Source of the DNA: Zymobacter sp047495495
GTDB lineage: Bacteria; Pseudomonadota; Gammaproteobacteria; Pseudomonadales; Halomonadaceae
Direction: 5' to 3'
Assembly (NCBI RefSeq): GCF_047495495.1
Contig: NZ_CP179930.1
Coordinates: 2,232,001-2,296,000, forward strand
Length of the DNA: 64,000 nucleotides
Shown: piece by piece, positions 37,760 through 46,959 of the stretch
How positions within the stretch are numbered: the stretch's first letter is position 1
Layout of the letters: each line of letters opens with the position of its first letter
Notes under the pieces: generated by a model
Told to the model about the DNA's origin: nothing
The model's database searches: none
Seen by the model: only the letters and a program-made list of their open reading frames with translations
Program-made: the position numbers and the translations under genes

Positions 37760-38377
37760 ATGGTGCTAACACATGCGATTTTCAGGCAAACGCTGGCGCT
37801 GCTGATTGGTACGGCAGCCCTTCTTCCTACTGCCGTACAGGCGGCCCACAAAGATCTGGATCCGTTCCAGGTGCAAGGGCTACACGGTGACGTGCACTTT
37901 GGAGGCGCGATCATTGCTGCGCCTTGCCGTGTCTCGTTCGATAGCCTGGAGCAGACCGTTTCGATGGGTGAGCAGAACACGAGCCACTTCCATCGGGTCG
38001 GGGACGAGACAGCTCCCGTGTCGTTCGTCATCCGCCTGCAGGACTGCCTACATTCGCATCGGGTTGTCAACCCTTACACCATGAGTCACGACACCAACAC
38101 CGAAGGTTCGCTGGTACGTATCACCTTCATTGGTGAAGGCGCCGACCCTCGCGCCCCGGAACTGCTGGGAGGCACGGGACTGAGCGGCGTTGGTCTGCGC
38201 ATTATGGATAGCGAAGGCCGCCTGATTCCGCTCGGCCAAAGCAGCGACCCGCTGCCGCTGCACTTCGACAACGATACCGTGCCGTTCAAGGTATCGCTTC
38301 AGAGCTATGCACCGCAGCAAGAGATCCAACTGGGCCGCTTTCATGCCATGACGACCTTCCGGCTGTCCTATCAATGA
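37760..38377 (+). CDS. Minor fimbrial subunit (FimF/FimG-like)
   Basis: A 205-residue pilin with signal peptide (LLPTAVQA) and the pilin-domain pattern: HFGGAIIAAPCRVSF with first cysteine, RLQDCLHSHRV with the second, GLSGVGLRIMDSEGR, and C-terminal MTTFRLSYQ with penultimate tyrosine. It is 30 bases from the chaperone stop and 10 bases from the next gene, so it is in the same operon. It is likely a tip-fibrillum adaptor or terminator. Confidence 0.85.
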   Translation: MVLTHAIFRQTLALLIGTAALLPTAVQAAHKDLDPFQVQGLHGDVHFGGAIIAAPCRVSFDSLEQTVSMGEQNTSHFHRVGDETAPVSFVIRLQDCLHSHRVVNPYTMSHDTNTEGSLVRITFIGEGADPRAPELLGGTGLSGVGLRIMDSEGRLIPLGQSSDPLPLHFDNDTVPFKVSLQSYAPQQEIQLGRFHAMTTFRLSYQ

Positions 38378-38387
38378 GAGAAATGCC

Positions 38388-39380
38388 ATGATCATTCGTA
38401 CGCTTAGCCATATGCGCCTACTGCTCAAAGGCCTGGTAGCACTCACTATAGTGGGAAGTGCTACCATTTCCTTCTCTGCTAACGCCTATACATGCCGCTA
38501 CCGCTCGTCAGCGCCATCGGGACTTGCTGGAAAGACTATCAATGGCAGCAGCAATGCGACCATTCCTGTGCCTGTGCAGGACACGGCTGAAACAGGCCAG
38601 GTCAACATCATTGACCTAGCCGCCTATGTCGAGTGCAAGAACGATAACCCCGGTACCTACACTGACCATATGGATATGCAGCGCGCGTCAACGGTGCTAA
38701 GCGATAACTTCGACGTCAGGGTCAAGGCCAGAGGCGTAGAATATACAGTGCCTTTTTCAGGCAGTGCTACGGTGCTACACCTGCCCAAGGGCGGCAGCGG
38801 AGCATACGCCCCGATTCCGCTGCAAATCTATTACTACATGAAAGAAATTCCAGGCGAAAAGGTCGCCATTAAGAAAGGCCAAGTCATTGGGTCTATTCAG
38901 GCCCATAAGTACAGCATTCCAGCCGGTGGTGCGCCCACCTTCGTATGGACCTTCACCGCGGCCAACGACACGATCGTCACATCAGGCGGCTGCGCCATCA
39001 ATGATGGCAACCCTATTGAAATCGATTTTGGCAGCGTCATCCAAAAGCAGCTTTCAAGCACCAGCGCTACACGTAGCGTTTCACGCTATATCCCTTATAA
39101 GTGCCGCAGTACTAGTGTGAACATGGGGATCCAGCTCTCATTGGTAGCCGATCAACCTTCATTTTCGTCATCGTTGATCAAGACGACCAACGATAGCCTC
39201 GGCATCAAAACCATGCGAGGGAGCGATCAGCTCATACCTTATAACTCAACCATACGCTCTACTATCACCAACGGTACAGGTGGAGACAACTTCACTTTTT
39301 CTCTTCTGAAACAGGAAGGTTCTACACCTAGCACGGGGGCATTCACAGGCTCCGCCACTTTGATCATGAGCGCCGACTGA
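38388..39380 (+). CDS. FimH-like two-domain tip adhesin candidate
   Basis: A 330-residue secreted protein with signal peptide (TIVGSATISFSANA, cleavage near residue 34). The N-terminal part (about 35-195) begins CRYRSSAPSG and carries a repeated Cys-rich pattern; the C-terminal part (about 205-330) looks like a pilin domain beginning GGCAINDGNPIEIDFGSVI and ending SATLIMSAD. This layout, a receptor-binding lectin domain joined to a pilin domain, is that of FimH. The carbohydrate specificity is not predictable. It is 10 bases after the minor-subunit stop. The final residues do not show the penultimate tyrosine seen in the other two adhesins of the locus. Confidence 0.75.
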   Translation: MIIRTLSHMRLLLKGLVALTIVGSATISFSANAYTCRYRSSAPSGLAGKTINGSSNATIPVPVQDTAETGQVNIIDLAAYVECKNDNPGTYTDHMDMQRASTVLSDNFDVRVKARGVEYTVPFSGSATVLHLPKGGSGAYAPIPLQIYYYMKEIPGEKVAIKKGQVIGSIQAHKYSIPAGGAPTFVWTFTAANDTIVTSGGCAINDGNPIEIDFGSVIQKQLSSTSATRSVSRYIPYKCRSTSVNMGIQLSLVADQPSFSSSLIKTTNDSLGIKTMRGSDQLIPYNSTIRSTITNGTGGDNFTFSLLKQEGSTPSTGAFTGSATLIMSAD

Positions 39381-39647
39381 TTCACTAAGGGAAGCGTCTG
39401 ACGAATATGTCAGCGCTTTCTGTGCGCCTAGCACGCACCCATCTGGGGCATTGAACACCGTTTCCATGCCGCTTTTATTCGTACTGAAAAGAAAAAGATA
39501 GCGCTATAGAACCCATCTTTCATCAGCCTCGCTGAACGTTAAGTTGAGACTGGTAAACGGCTGATTCTCGTTACCACTGGTGTTTTCATTTTTACCACGC
39601 GCAACATATAGAAGGCCTTTATCATAAGGCCCCAGTCTGTACGCAGT

Positions 39648-40610
39648 TTGTTGTTCCTGAAATTAGGTACATCCGTATGCGCTCTCGGCCTTATATTGGC
39701 CTGTACCCCAGCCCACGCCATGGAGTGTGTCGAAACAAGCAGCGGCGTATCTGATCCGCCTCCCATTCCCGTCGAAGCACTCGCTATTCCATCAAACGTA
39801 CCTCAAGGCACTAAGGTATGGGAGTCTGATCCTATTCATGTCAGTGCCACCTGTGACAACCCTTATTACGGTACCGACTCCGTATTTTTTTACTTCAACC
39901 CCAAAAAAATGTCATTGGGTAATGGATTAAAAATGGGAGTGTCCTATAACGGCCAGGATTTAGAAGAGGATGGTCAGCGCATGAGCACCGGCAGTAAGAC
40001 CCTAGGCAAAGGGGAAAGCATAACAGTCAGCGTGGACTTCCGCCTTTATATCAAGGTCGCCGGGACAGCTCCCAGCAGTGGTTATTACGATGGAGGTAAC
40101 CAATTTACAGTTTTCCAACTGGATGGGCGCGGGGGGATCAACACTAACCCTGGAGCTCGCAACCTCAAGTACACGCTATCCAACCTGCGTTCGATCCGTT
40201 TCCTTGCCTGCGGGGCCGACCTGTCCGTCGAACCCAGCGATCAGGAGGTCAACTTTGGCACTCTGATGCTGCGGAATCTGAACAACGGCAACAAATACCA
40301 GCGACCGTTCTCGATCAGGGCGCAAAAGCAGCAAGGGTGCTCTGACAACTTCTCGCTCAAGGCCGAATTCTTGACCACCAATTCGCTGTTCGAGAACAAC
40401 AGCATCGACCTTGGCAACGGTACGCAGCTGCGTCTGCTGGACGAAAACCAGCAACCCGTCACCTACAACGAGTACCAGCCCTTTGCTGAACTCAACAACG
40501 TCCAGAGCGTGACCCGCAACTATAACGCGGAGGTGTCACAGCGCTCAGGCCAAAGCATCACGCTCGGTGCCTTTCAGGCCACGACGATCGTCAAGGTCAC
40601 CTACTATTAA
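39648..40610 (+). CDS. Two-domain fimbrial adhesin paralogue 1 (start codon unclear)
   Basis: A protein of about 320 residues that is a close paralogue of the next gene. It has a signal peptide (SVCALGLILACTPAHA), an N-terminal domain of about 190 residues (CVETSSGVSDPPPIP, KVWESDPIHVSATC, MGVSYNGQDLEE), and a pilin domain (CGADLSVEPSDQEVNFGTL) ending TTIVKVTYY with penultimate tyrosine. No ATG fits: the frame is open only from 39612, and TTG 39648 is the first common alternative start, with no good ribosome binding site. AGAAGG lies at 39610-39615, eight bases before an in-frame ATA (39624). Either a rare start is used or the start codon has been lost and the gene is silent. Confidence 0.65.
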   Translation: MLFLKLGTSVCALGLILACTPAHAMECVETSSGVSDPPPIPVEALAIPSNVPQGTKVWESDPIHVSATCDNPYYGTDSVFFYFNPKKMSLGNGLKMGVSYNGQDLEEDGQRMSTGSKTLGKGESITVSVDFRLYIKVAGTAPSSGYYDGGNQFTVFQLDGRGGINTNPGARNLKYTLSNLRSIRFLACGADLSVEPSDQEVNFGTLMLRNLNNGNKYQRPFSIRAQKQQGCSDNFSLKAEFLTTNSLFENNSIDLGNGTQLRLLDENQQPVTYNEYQPFAELNNVQSVTRNYNAEVSQRSGQSITLGAFQATTIVKVTYY

Positions 40611-40803
40611 AGCCTACCAAGTTGAGTGGACGACCACGTTCAGGCTGTTTCACGCTCATGGATTCCTATGGTCTTTTAAGCCGGTGGTATCCACGCATGA
40701 TGAAACGGCCTGATCGGGGTATACATAGCGTCACTGGGCAATCGAAGCGGCACTCCCCTTCTGCCTGACGTGACTTCTCATTGGCAATACAAGAGCGTGT
40801 TCT

Positions 40804-41787
40804 ATGACCATAGACCATTGCTGTTTTGCCTTGCGCCCGATCGTCGTAAGGCTCATTTCAGGAATATCCCTATCGTTGCTGTCCGCCTCGGCACTAGCGC
40901 TGGACTGCGTCGAAAAAAGCAGCGGCATTGCCGATCCTGCGCCCATTCCCGTCGAAACACTGGCCATTCCCGCCAATGTGCCCAGCGGCACCAAGGTCTG
41001 GGAATCCAACCCGATCCACGTGACGGCCTACTGCAACAACGTATTACACGGCAGCGACGTGGTGCACTTTTACTTCAACCCCAAGAACGCATCGCTGGGC
41101 GAAGGGCTGAAGATGGGGGTGTCCTATAACGGGCAGGATCTAGAAGAAAAAAGCCAGAAGCTAAGCACGGGAAGCCGTCCCATCACCAAGGGACAGAGTG
41201 TGACGGTCGACGTCGACTTCCGCCTGTACATCAAAGTGTCAGGCAAACCGCCGAGCAGCGGCTACTACAACGGCAACGACCGATTTACTGTTTTCCAACT
41301 TGATGGTAGCGGTGGCATTAACTACACCGCCAATGCTAAGAACCTCAAATACACGCTGTCCAACCTGCGTTCGATACGCTTCATTGCCTGTGGTGCCGAT
41401 ATCGCCGTGGATCCAAGTAGCCAAGAGGTCAACTTCGGCCCCCTGATGCAGCGCGATCTACTTAAGGGCCGCAAGTACCAGCATCCGTTCTCTATCACCG
41501 CCAAGAAACAAGGGTGCCCCGACCAGTTCTCGCTCAAGGCCGAATTCCAGACCACCAATGCTCTGGTGGACGAAAGCACTCTCAATCTCGGTAACGGCAC
41601 GCAGCTGCGCTTGCTTGATGAAGACCAGAAGGCCGTGGCTTATAACAAGTACGCGCCATTTGCCACACTGAACAACGTCAACCAGACCACCCGCAACTAT
41701 GTCGCCGAGATATCGCCGATTTCGGGCAGTGCCATCTCGCTGGGAACCTTCAACGCCACGACGATCGTCAAGGTCACGTACTACTGA
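40804..41787 (+). CDS. Two-domain fimbrial adhesin paralogue 2
   Basis: A 327-residue paralogue of the preceding gene with an intact ATG. A signal peptide (GISLSLLSASALA, cleavage near residue 32) precedes an N-terminal domain with DCVEKSSGIADPAPIP, KVWESNPIHVTAYC and MGVSYNGQDLEE. The C-terminal pilin domain (CGADIAVDPSSQEVNFGPL) ends TTIVKVTYY. Divergence between the two paralogues is spread over the length, so they are an old duplication rather than a recent one. A terminator follows about 90 bases after the stop. Confidence 0.82.
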   Translation: MTIDHCCFALRPIVVRLISGISLSLLSASALALDCVEKSSGIADPAPIPVETLAIPANVPSGTKVWESNPIHVTAYCNNVLHGSDVVHFYFNPKNASLGEGLKMGVSYNGQDLEEKSQKLSTGSRPITKGQSVTVDVDFRLYIKVSGKPPSSGYYNGNDRFTVFQLDGSGGINYTANAKNLKYTLSNLRSIRFIACGADIAVDPSSQEVNFGPLMQRDLLKGRKYQHPFSITAKKQGCPDQFSLKAEFQTTNALVDESTLNLGNGTQLRLLDEDQKAVAYNKYAPFATLNNVNQTTRNYVAEISPISGSAISLGTFNATTIVKVTYY

Positions 41788-41879
41788 CCTGCCGACATAG
41801 ATACGCATAGGCCTAGAAAGGTAGTTCCTGCCCTATCAGCATGTGCGTAACACGGCTCAAGCATCATCGTCAGCCACAA

Positions 41880-41914
41880 AAAAGCCTTCCCATCATTACG
41901 ATGAGAAGGCTTTT
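41880..41914. terminator. Bidirectional terminator between fimbrial operon and rpoS
   Basis: AAAAGCCTTC pairs with GAAGGCTTTT (outer stem 10 bp, with an inner CATC/GATG extension). A T run is present in both directions, so it can end both the plus-strand adhesin transcript and the minus-strand rpoS transcript. Confidence 0.85.
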
Positions 41915-41933
41915 CCATTACGCCAGCGGCGCC

Positions 41934-42977
41934 TTATTCGAAGATAGTGTCGAGCGACAGTCCTCGACCTTCCAGCATGCGGCGCAGTTTTTTCAGCGCT
42001 TCAACCTGAATCTGGCGCACACGCTCACGGGTCAGACCGATTTCATCACCCACTTCTTCAAGCGTGGCGGACTCATAACCGCGCAGCCCAAATCGACGCA
42101 TCACGACTTCCTTCTGTTTGTCAGACAGCTCGGACAGCCATGCATCGACGTGCGCTTTCATGTCGTGGTGCACAAGATCAGACTCAGGGCCGGCAATCCC
42201 ATCGTCGGCAATGGTGTCGATCAGCGGTTTGTCGCTGTCGCTGCCTACCGGATAGTCGACAGAGGAAATGCGTTCGTTGAGCCCTAGCATGCGTTTGACC
42301 GATGCCACAGGACGGTCAAGATAGGCGGCTATGTCTTCAGGCGTCGCTTCGTGATCCAACTTCTGGGTCAGCTCACGTGCGGCACGCAGATAAACGTTCA
42401 GCTCCTTGACGACATGGATTGGCAGACGAATGGTGCGGGTCTGGTTCATCAGCGCCCGTTCAATTGTCTGACGAATCCACCACGTCGCATAGGTCGAGAA
42501 TCGGAATCCACGCTCGGGGTCAAACTTCTCAACGGCACGGATCAGCCCGAGGTTGCCCTCTTCGATCAGATCGAGCAGGGACAGGCCACGGTTCAGATAG
42601 CGGCGTGAGATCTTGACGACCAGACGCAGGTTGGACTCGATCATGCGCTGGCGACCGGCAGGATCACCCTTACGTGCTAGGCGGCCGTAGAAGACTTCTT
42701 CTTCCGGCGACAGCAGTGGGGAGAAACCGATCTCGTTGAGGTATATCTGGGTAGGATCGAGGCTGGACGTGCTCTGACGCTCTTCACGATGAAGCGCTTT
42801 TTCAAAAGCCTCGTTTTCGCTTTCGTCGTCGGCTACTGCATCCGCCGCGTCGATGTCTTCGCTGTCATCTGCATCCAGCTCCTCCACCATGTCGAGGTTA
42901 TCGTCTTCCTCGGTAATGCGTGGGCTGACAGGACGTTTTTTATGCGTTACTTCGCGTTCGACAACGTTCATGGTCAT
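41934..42977 (-). CDS. rpoS: RNA polymerase sigma factor RpoS
   Basis: A 347-residue sigma-70 family factor for stationary phase and general stress. An acidic N-terminal part (EEDDNLDMVEELDADD) precedes region 1.2 (DPTQIYLNEIGFSPLLSPEEE), region 2 (NLGLIRAVEKFDPERG, STYATWWIRQTIERA), region 3 and region 4 (EVGDEIGLTRERVRQIQVEAL). The block order and length match RpoS, not RpoD, which is far longer. I use ATG 42977 (MTMNVV) but a start four codons earlier or two codons later is possible. Downstream gene order is the conserved gammaproteobacterial one. Confidence 0.95.
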   Translation of the reverse strand: MTMNVVEREVTHKKRPVSPRITEEDDNLDMVEELDADDSEDIDAADAVADDESENEAFEKALHREERQSTSSLDPTQIYLNEIGFSPLLSPEEEVFYGRLARKGDPAGRQRMIESNLRLVVKISRRYLNRGLSLLDLIEEGNLGLIRAVEKFDPERGFRFSTYATWWIRQTIERALMNQTRTIRLPIHVVKELNVYLRAARELTQKLDHEATPEDIAAYLDRPVASVKRMLGLNERISSVDYPVGSDSDKPLIDTIADDGIAGPESDLVHHDMKAHVDAWLSELSDKQKEVVMRRFGLRGYESATLEEVGDEIGLTRERVRQIQVEALKKLRRMLEGRGLSLDTIFE

Positions 42978-43187
42978 GTTTCCCTTCATCCTTGATGATT
43001 CCCGATCAATCCTTGATCCGGCACACGCTCGGGGCGTCAGCGTGCCTTTCGTAACGGAGCGAATACCCTATCCGCGCCGCCACACCCTAACTTCTGCCCT
43101 ACACCATCATCGGGTATGACAGAAGAAACGCCTGCCGAAGCCCTTGCAAACATCCTGCCTGCTGCTTCGGCGAGGCACCGCGCTCAT

Positions 43188-44195
43188 CTATGAGCGAGGC
43201 AAAAACTGTTGAGGGTCCTTCGCTTGGCTGTCTTGACGGATCTCGAAGTGCAACTTCGAACGGTCAGCCTCAGAATCCCCCATGGTGGCAATCATCTGGC
43301 CCGCCTTGACGGTGTCGTTCGTGTGCACCTTCAAGGTATCGTTATGGGCATAGGCACTCAGAAAATGATCATCGTGCTTGATGATTACAAGGTTACCATA
43401 CCCTCTCACACTGTTACCGGCATATACAACTGTACCTGAGCGCGAGGCTACCACGGGCTGCCCCTTCTGCCCAGCAATATCGAGCCCTGCAGTAATTGCA
43501 CTGGGATCGCTGAAGTGCCCGACAACCGTGCCTTTGGTAGGCCATAGCCATCCATTCGAAGACGTTTGTGCCGACGAATCAGACACTTTGGCAGCACTCG
43601 TTGCCGGCTTGGCCGCGCTCTCAGTAGAGACAGCCGGAGAGGCTGCCGGCGTTTCTGCTGACTTGGCCGCAGGCGGTGCTGCCGGTACCGTTGGCGCTGC
43701 GCCATTCGTTTCTTTAGTCATTGGCGTTACGGGCGCACTTCCTGCTGCACTGTCATCGCTGGCGTTCACTGCCGGCTGCACATCCGTACTCGTTGCGGCT
43801 TTGACGGGAGCACTAACAAGCCAGCTGTCATCCTCAGAGTTAGCAGGCACTGACATACTATCATTGCCGGACAACGGCTTCACCTGCACCGCATTGGCAG
43901 TGGATGTGGCGGGTGGAGCGGAAAGCCGCAGTTTCTGCCCTGCCCGCAGGGAATAAGGCGGTTGAATATCGTTCCAACGCGCGAGATCGTGGTAGTCGAT
44001 GTTATAACGCCAGGCGATGCTGTACAGCGTATCACCCAGACGCACTTCATAACTGGCATCCGTCGCCGCAGGCGCAGCGGTGCGGCTGAAGGAGGCGTCA
44101 CGAATTTCAGGAATGCGGGAGTTAGTTCCGCACCCTGCCAGCATCAGCCATGACAGTGCGGCAATGCTCATCGCCGCGTTCTTGATTCCGGACAT
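43188..44195 (-). CDS. nlpD: Outer membrane lipoprotein NlpD, LysM and M23 domains
   Basis: A 335-residue lipoprotein with lipobox LMLAGCG (Cys near residue 22). It then has a LysM domain (EVRLGDTLYSIAWRYNIDYHD, near 50), a long Ala/Thr/Pro/Ser-rich linker and a C-terminal M23 peptidase fold (GLDIAGQKGQPVVASRSGTVVYAG, KLHFEIRQD). The first metal-binding His before LDIAG is replaced and the HxH motif reads LHFE, so metal ligands look incomplete, as in E. coli NlpD, which activates AmiC during septum cleavage rather than cutting itself. ATG 44195 has CAGGAG seven bases upstream. In many relatives the rpoS promoter lies inside or upstream of nlpD. Confidence 0.93.
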   Translation of the reverse strand: MSGIKNAAMSIAALSWLMLAGCGTNSRIPEIRDASFSRTAAPAATDASYEVRLGDTLYSIAWRYNIDYHDLARWNDIQPPYSLRAGQKLRLSAPPATSTANAVQVKPLSGNDSMSVPANSEDDSWLVSAPVKAATSTDVQPAVNASDDSAAGSAPVTPMTKETNGAAPTVPAAPPAAKSAETPAASPAVSTESAAKPATSAAKVSDSSAQTSSNGWLWPTKGTVVGHFSDPSAITAGLDIAGQKGQPVVASRSGTVVYAGNSVRGYGNLVIIKHDDHFLSAYAHNDTLKVHTNDTVKAGQMIATMGDSEADRSKLHFEIRQDSQAKDPQQFLPRS

Positions 44196-44227
44196 CCTGT
44201 CGCTCCTGTACGTTCTAACCATCGCGC

Positions 44228-44986
44228 TCAGCGTCGAACTAGGCTGTCCAGCCACATGTTCACACTTTCAAGCGCTGAATATTGGGTCACATCGCTGGCC
44301 AGCGGCGTGATCGAGACATATCCCTCTTCGATTGCCTTGAAATCGGTATCGTTCCCTTCATCAACGTATCGCCCAACGGGGCCGATCCAGTAGCGCGTTT
44401 CACCACGTGGATCCTTGACCGGTATAGGACGAGAGCTGTTGTCTTCGCGTCGGCCAAGACGCGTGATGCGAACACCGCTGATCTCAGACCACGGCAGATC
44501 AGGCACGTTGACGTTCAGCAGAGCCCGTGGCGGCAAAGAAACGGTATCGATCGCATCCAGCAACATAGCGGCGACCTTGCCTGCCGTCTCGAAGTGCGTA
44601 TCGCCCACCAGCGAAATAGCGATGGCAGGACGTCCCAATGCACGGCCCTCGCGGGCAGCAGCAACCGTTCCCGAGTACAGCACGTCATCGCCGAGGTTGG
44701 CGCCGTGGTTAATTCCAGAAATCACCAGATCAGGCGTATCAGGCCAGATGGCACTGACGCCAAGATAGACGCAGTCAGCAGGCGTGCCGTCCACGCTGTA
44801 GAAACCGTTTTCCAACTGCTTGAGCAGCAGTGGATAGCTCAAGGACAGCGAGCTGCTGGCACCGCTCTTATTGCGATCCGGTGCAACGACACGGATACGG
44901 CTGGCATGCTGGCGAATGGCCTCGTGAAGTACATGCAGCCCTTCGGCGTGCACGCCATCATCATTGGAAAGCAGAACGTGAGGCAT
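44228..44986 (-). CDS. surE: 5'/3'-nucleotidase SurE
   Basis: A 252-residue metal-dependent phosphatase for nucleoside monophosphates. The N terminus MPHVLLSNDDGVHAEG has the metal-binding Asp9 and Asp10. Conserved NHGANLGDDVLYSGTVAAAREG lies near 95, containing the metal-binding Asn. ATG 44986 is chosen for the canonical start; AAGGA lies ten bases upstream. In many gammaproteobacteria a pcm gene stands between surE and nlpD, but here only 32 bases separate the surE stop from the nlpD start. Confidence 0.95.
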   Translation of the reverse strand: MPHVLLSNDDGVHAEGLHVLHEAIRQHASRIRVVAPDRNKSGASSSLSLSYPLLLKQLENGFYSVDGTPADCVYLGVSAIWPDTPDLVISGINHGANLGDDVLYSGTVAAAREGRALGRPAIAISLVGDTHFETAGKVAAMLLDAIDTVSLPPRALLNVNVPDLPWSEISGVRITRLGRREDNSSRPIPVKDPRGETRYWIGPVGRYVDEGNDTDFKAIEEGYVSITPLASDVTQYSALESVNMWLDSLVRR

Positions 44987-45136
44987 GATGAATAGGTCCT
45001 TGTAAGGCACAAAGGCCCGCGTCAGACGCAGACCTTATGGACGGAAGACAAATGCGAGCCAACCCGCGGCTGCCAACGCATGAACGGGCAGGCGGCATGG
45101 ACGCATCACATGACGATGCCAGCATGCCGCTACGCT

Positions 45137-46198
45137 CTACAGCCCTGGCGCATCAATCAGCTCGCGCAGCACAGAGGTCGCGAAAGCCCCTTTGACCAGC
45201 GAAAATTCGAGCTTGGCGCCCTCTTCGGTCGCCACGAAGCTGGGTTCACGCAGGCGTAGGCGCAGTGCACGACGAGCAGAGGTCAGGCCCGCAGCGATCA
45301 ACCCTTCAGCTACGCGAGGAAGCTCATTAGCAACGGACTGCTCCAACTCGGCCACGCCGTGCTGCGATCCCAGTGGCCCCTTGCCCCACATCGGTCCGGT
45401 CGGGTGAATGTCCAGACGCGCCAGACGTGCATGAAGGGTGGCATCCACTTTATCTTCGTAGAACTGACTCGCAGTACCGTCCAGATTGAAGACATCGCCG
45501 GGCAGCGCGCGATTCCAGTTGCCCAGCGCGACGCGACGCGCCAGCAGCTGGTTGAACAGCAGGCTGCGCGCAGCAGAAAGAAAGATACCCTGTTTGTCGT
45601 CGCGCTTGCGCCAGCCACGTGCAAACAGTTGCAGCGCATGTTCGATATTGCGGCCTTGGAACCCAAAGCGCTGCGAACCGAAGTAGTTCGGCACGCCTTC
45701 GGAAACAATGCGTGTCCAGCGGTGCATGATATCGTCGCGGTTCGGCTCATCGAAACCGATCACCAGCGAGAAATGGTTGAAACGGTGGGTGCCGCGCTTG
45801 AGCTTGCGCGGATGACGGCGCATGGACAGTACTCGAATGCCCTGAGCTTCCAGCGGAGCCAAAACGGAAGCCTCAGGAATACCCCCTTCCGGCATCGGCA
45901 AAGAAATCCACTGGCGCGTGATGGCCGTCTTATCCTTAAGGCCGCTAAACCCCACATTGCGGCGCGGGACATCAAACAGGCGCGCCAGACGGTCCACGAC
46001 CTGCATGGTGTTCAGTTCGCGTTTCTCGACCCAGAACCAAAGGTGTTCACCATGATCTTCAGGCTCGAAGCCCAACTGCTCCGTCACGATGAAATCGGCG
46101 GGGCACTGACGATAGCACCCGGCCGGTGGAAGATCGGTGGCACGAGGCCAGTCGGGAAGCGCCGTAGAGGCTGTAGCAAGAGAAGACGTTGAAGACAT
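45137..46198 (-). CDS. truD: tRNA pseudouridine synthase TruD
   Basis: A 353-residue enzyme that makes pseudouridine at position 13 of tRNAGlu. The catalytic aspartate is Asp89 in GFSGLKDKTAITRQW, and the second family block RFNHFSLVIGFDEPNRDD follows near 150. The insertion domain characteristic of TruD is present. Length fits. Order surE-truD-ispF is conserved; 126 bases separate it from surE. Confidence 0.95.
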   Translation of the reverse strand: MSSTSSLATASTALPDWPRATDLPPAGCYRQCPADFIVTEQLGFEPEDHGEHLWFWVEKRELNTMQVVDRLARLFDVPRRNVGFSGLKDKTAITRQWISLPMPEGGIPEASVLAPLEAQGIRVLSMRRHPRKLKRGTHRFNHFSLVIGFDEPNRDDIMHRWTRIVSEGVPNYFGSQRFGFQGRNIEHALQLFARGWRKRDDKQGIFLSAARSLLFNQLLARRVALGNWNRALPGDVFNLDGTASQFYEDKVDATLHARLARLDIHPTGPMWGKGPLGSQHGVAELEQSVANELPRVAEGLIAAGLTSARRALRLRLREPSFVATEEGAKLEFSLVKGAFATSVLRELIDAPGL

Positions 46199-46275
46199 AG
46201 ATGACTGTAATCGCTCAGATCAAAGAAGATGCAGGCTCCACGTGCGGCCACCTGCCTGTTCAAAGGCAAAAAGGC

Positions 46276-46788
46276 TCAATCGCGCACGGCAGTATCTTTA
46301 GCCAGCAGTATGACGGCGGCTTCCGTGGCAATACCTTCCTCTCGGCCAGTGAAACCTAGGCGCTCACTGGTCGTCGCCTTGACGCTGACCTGAGCGATAT
46401 CAAGTGCTAGCGTATCGGCGATGCTCTGACGCATTGCCGCAATATGCGGTGCTAGCTTGGGTGCCTGAGCAATGACCGTAGCATCTATGTTGCCGATCAT
46501 GTACCCCTGCTGAGCCACCAGAGTGGCCACGTGTGCCAGCAACTGGCGACTATCGGCCCCCTTCCAACGCACGTCGGTATCAGGGAAATGATGACCGATA
46601 TCGCCCAGCGCACAGGCACCCAGCAATGCATCGCTGATCGCGTGCAGCACGACATCACCATCAGAATGAGCGATGAAACCAGAGGTATGGGGGACGCGTA
46701 CGCCTCCCAGCATCAGATGATCTCCTTCGCCGAAACGATGGACATCCACCCCGTGACCGATGCGGAAAGGCAGAAGACTTGCAGGCAT
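46276..46788 (-). CDS. ispF: 2-C-methyl-D-erythritol 2,4-cyclodiphosphate synthase
   Basis: A 170-residue enzyme of the MEP isoprenoid pathway. Metal-binding Asp14/His16 lie in GHGVDVHRFG, and a further histidine in LHAISDALLG. The C-terminal motif VSVKATTSERLGFTGREEG is conserved. Works on the product of IspE, downstream of IspD, whose gene lies 170 bases upstream in the same direction. Confidence 0.96.
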   Translation of the reverse strand: MPASLLPFRIGHGVDVHRFGEGDHLMLGGVRVPHTSGFIAHSDGDVVLHAISDALLGACALGDIGHHFPDTDVRWKGADSRQLLAHVATLVAQQGYMIGNIDATVIAQAPKLAPHIAAMRQSIADTLALDIAQVSVKATTSERLGFTGREEGIATEAAVILLAKDTAVRD

Positions 46789-46959
46789 TACGTGGAACGC
46801 TCCATTGATAGCCGAGGCCGAGGCTGACGCTCACAATCGCACGTGTAGGGTTGAATACTGCACGCCGAACGACACGTGAAGACAGCTCGGATCATGAGAC
46901 CTTCCGTATTTATACCTGATATCCCCGCCTTGCGTAACCACTCGCATTGCAACGGGATG

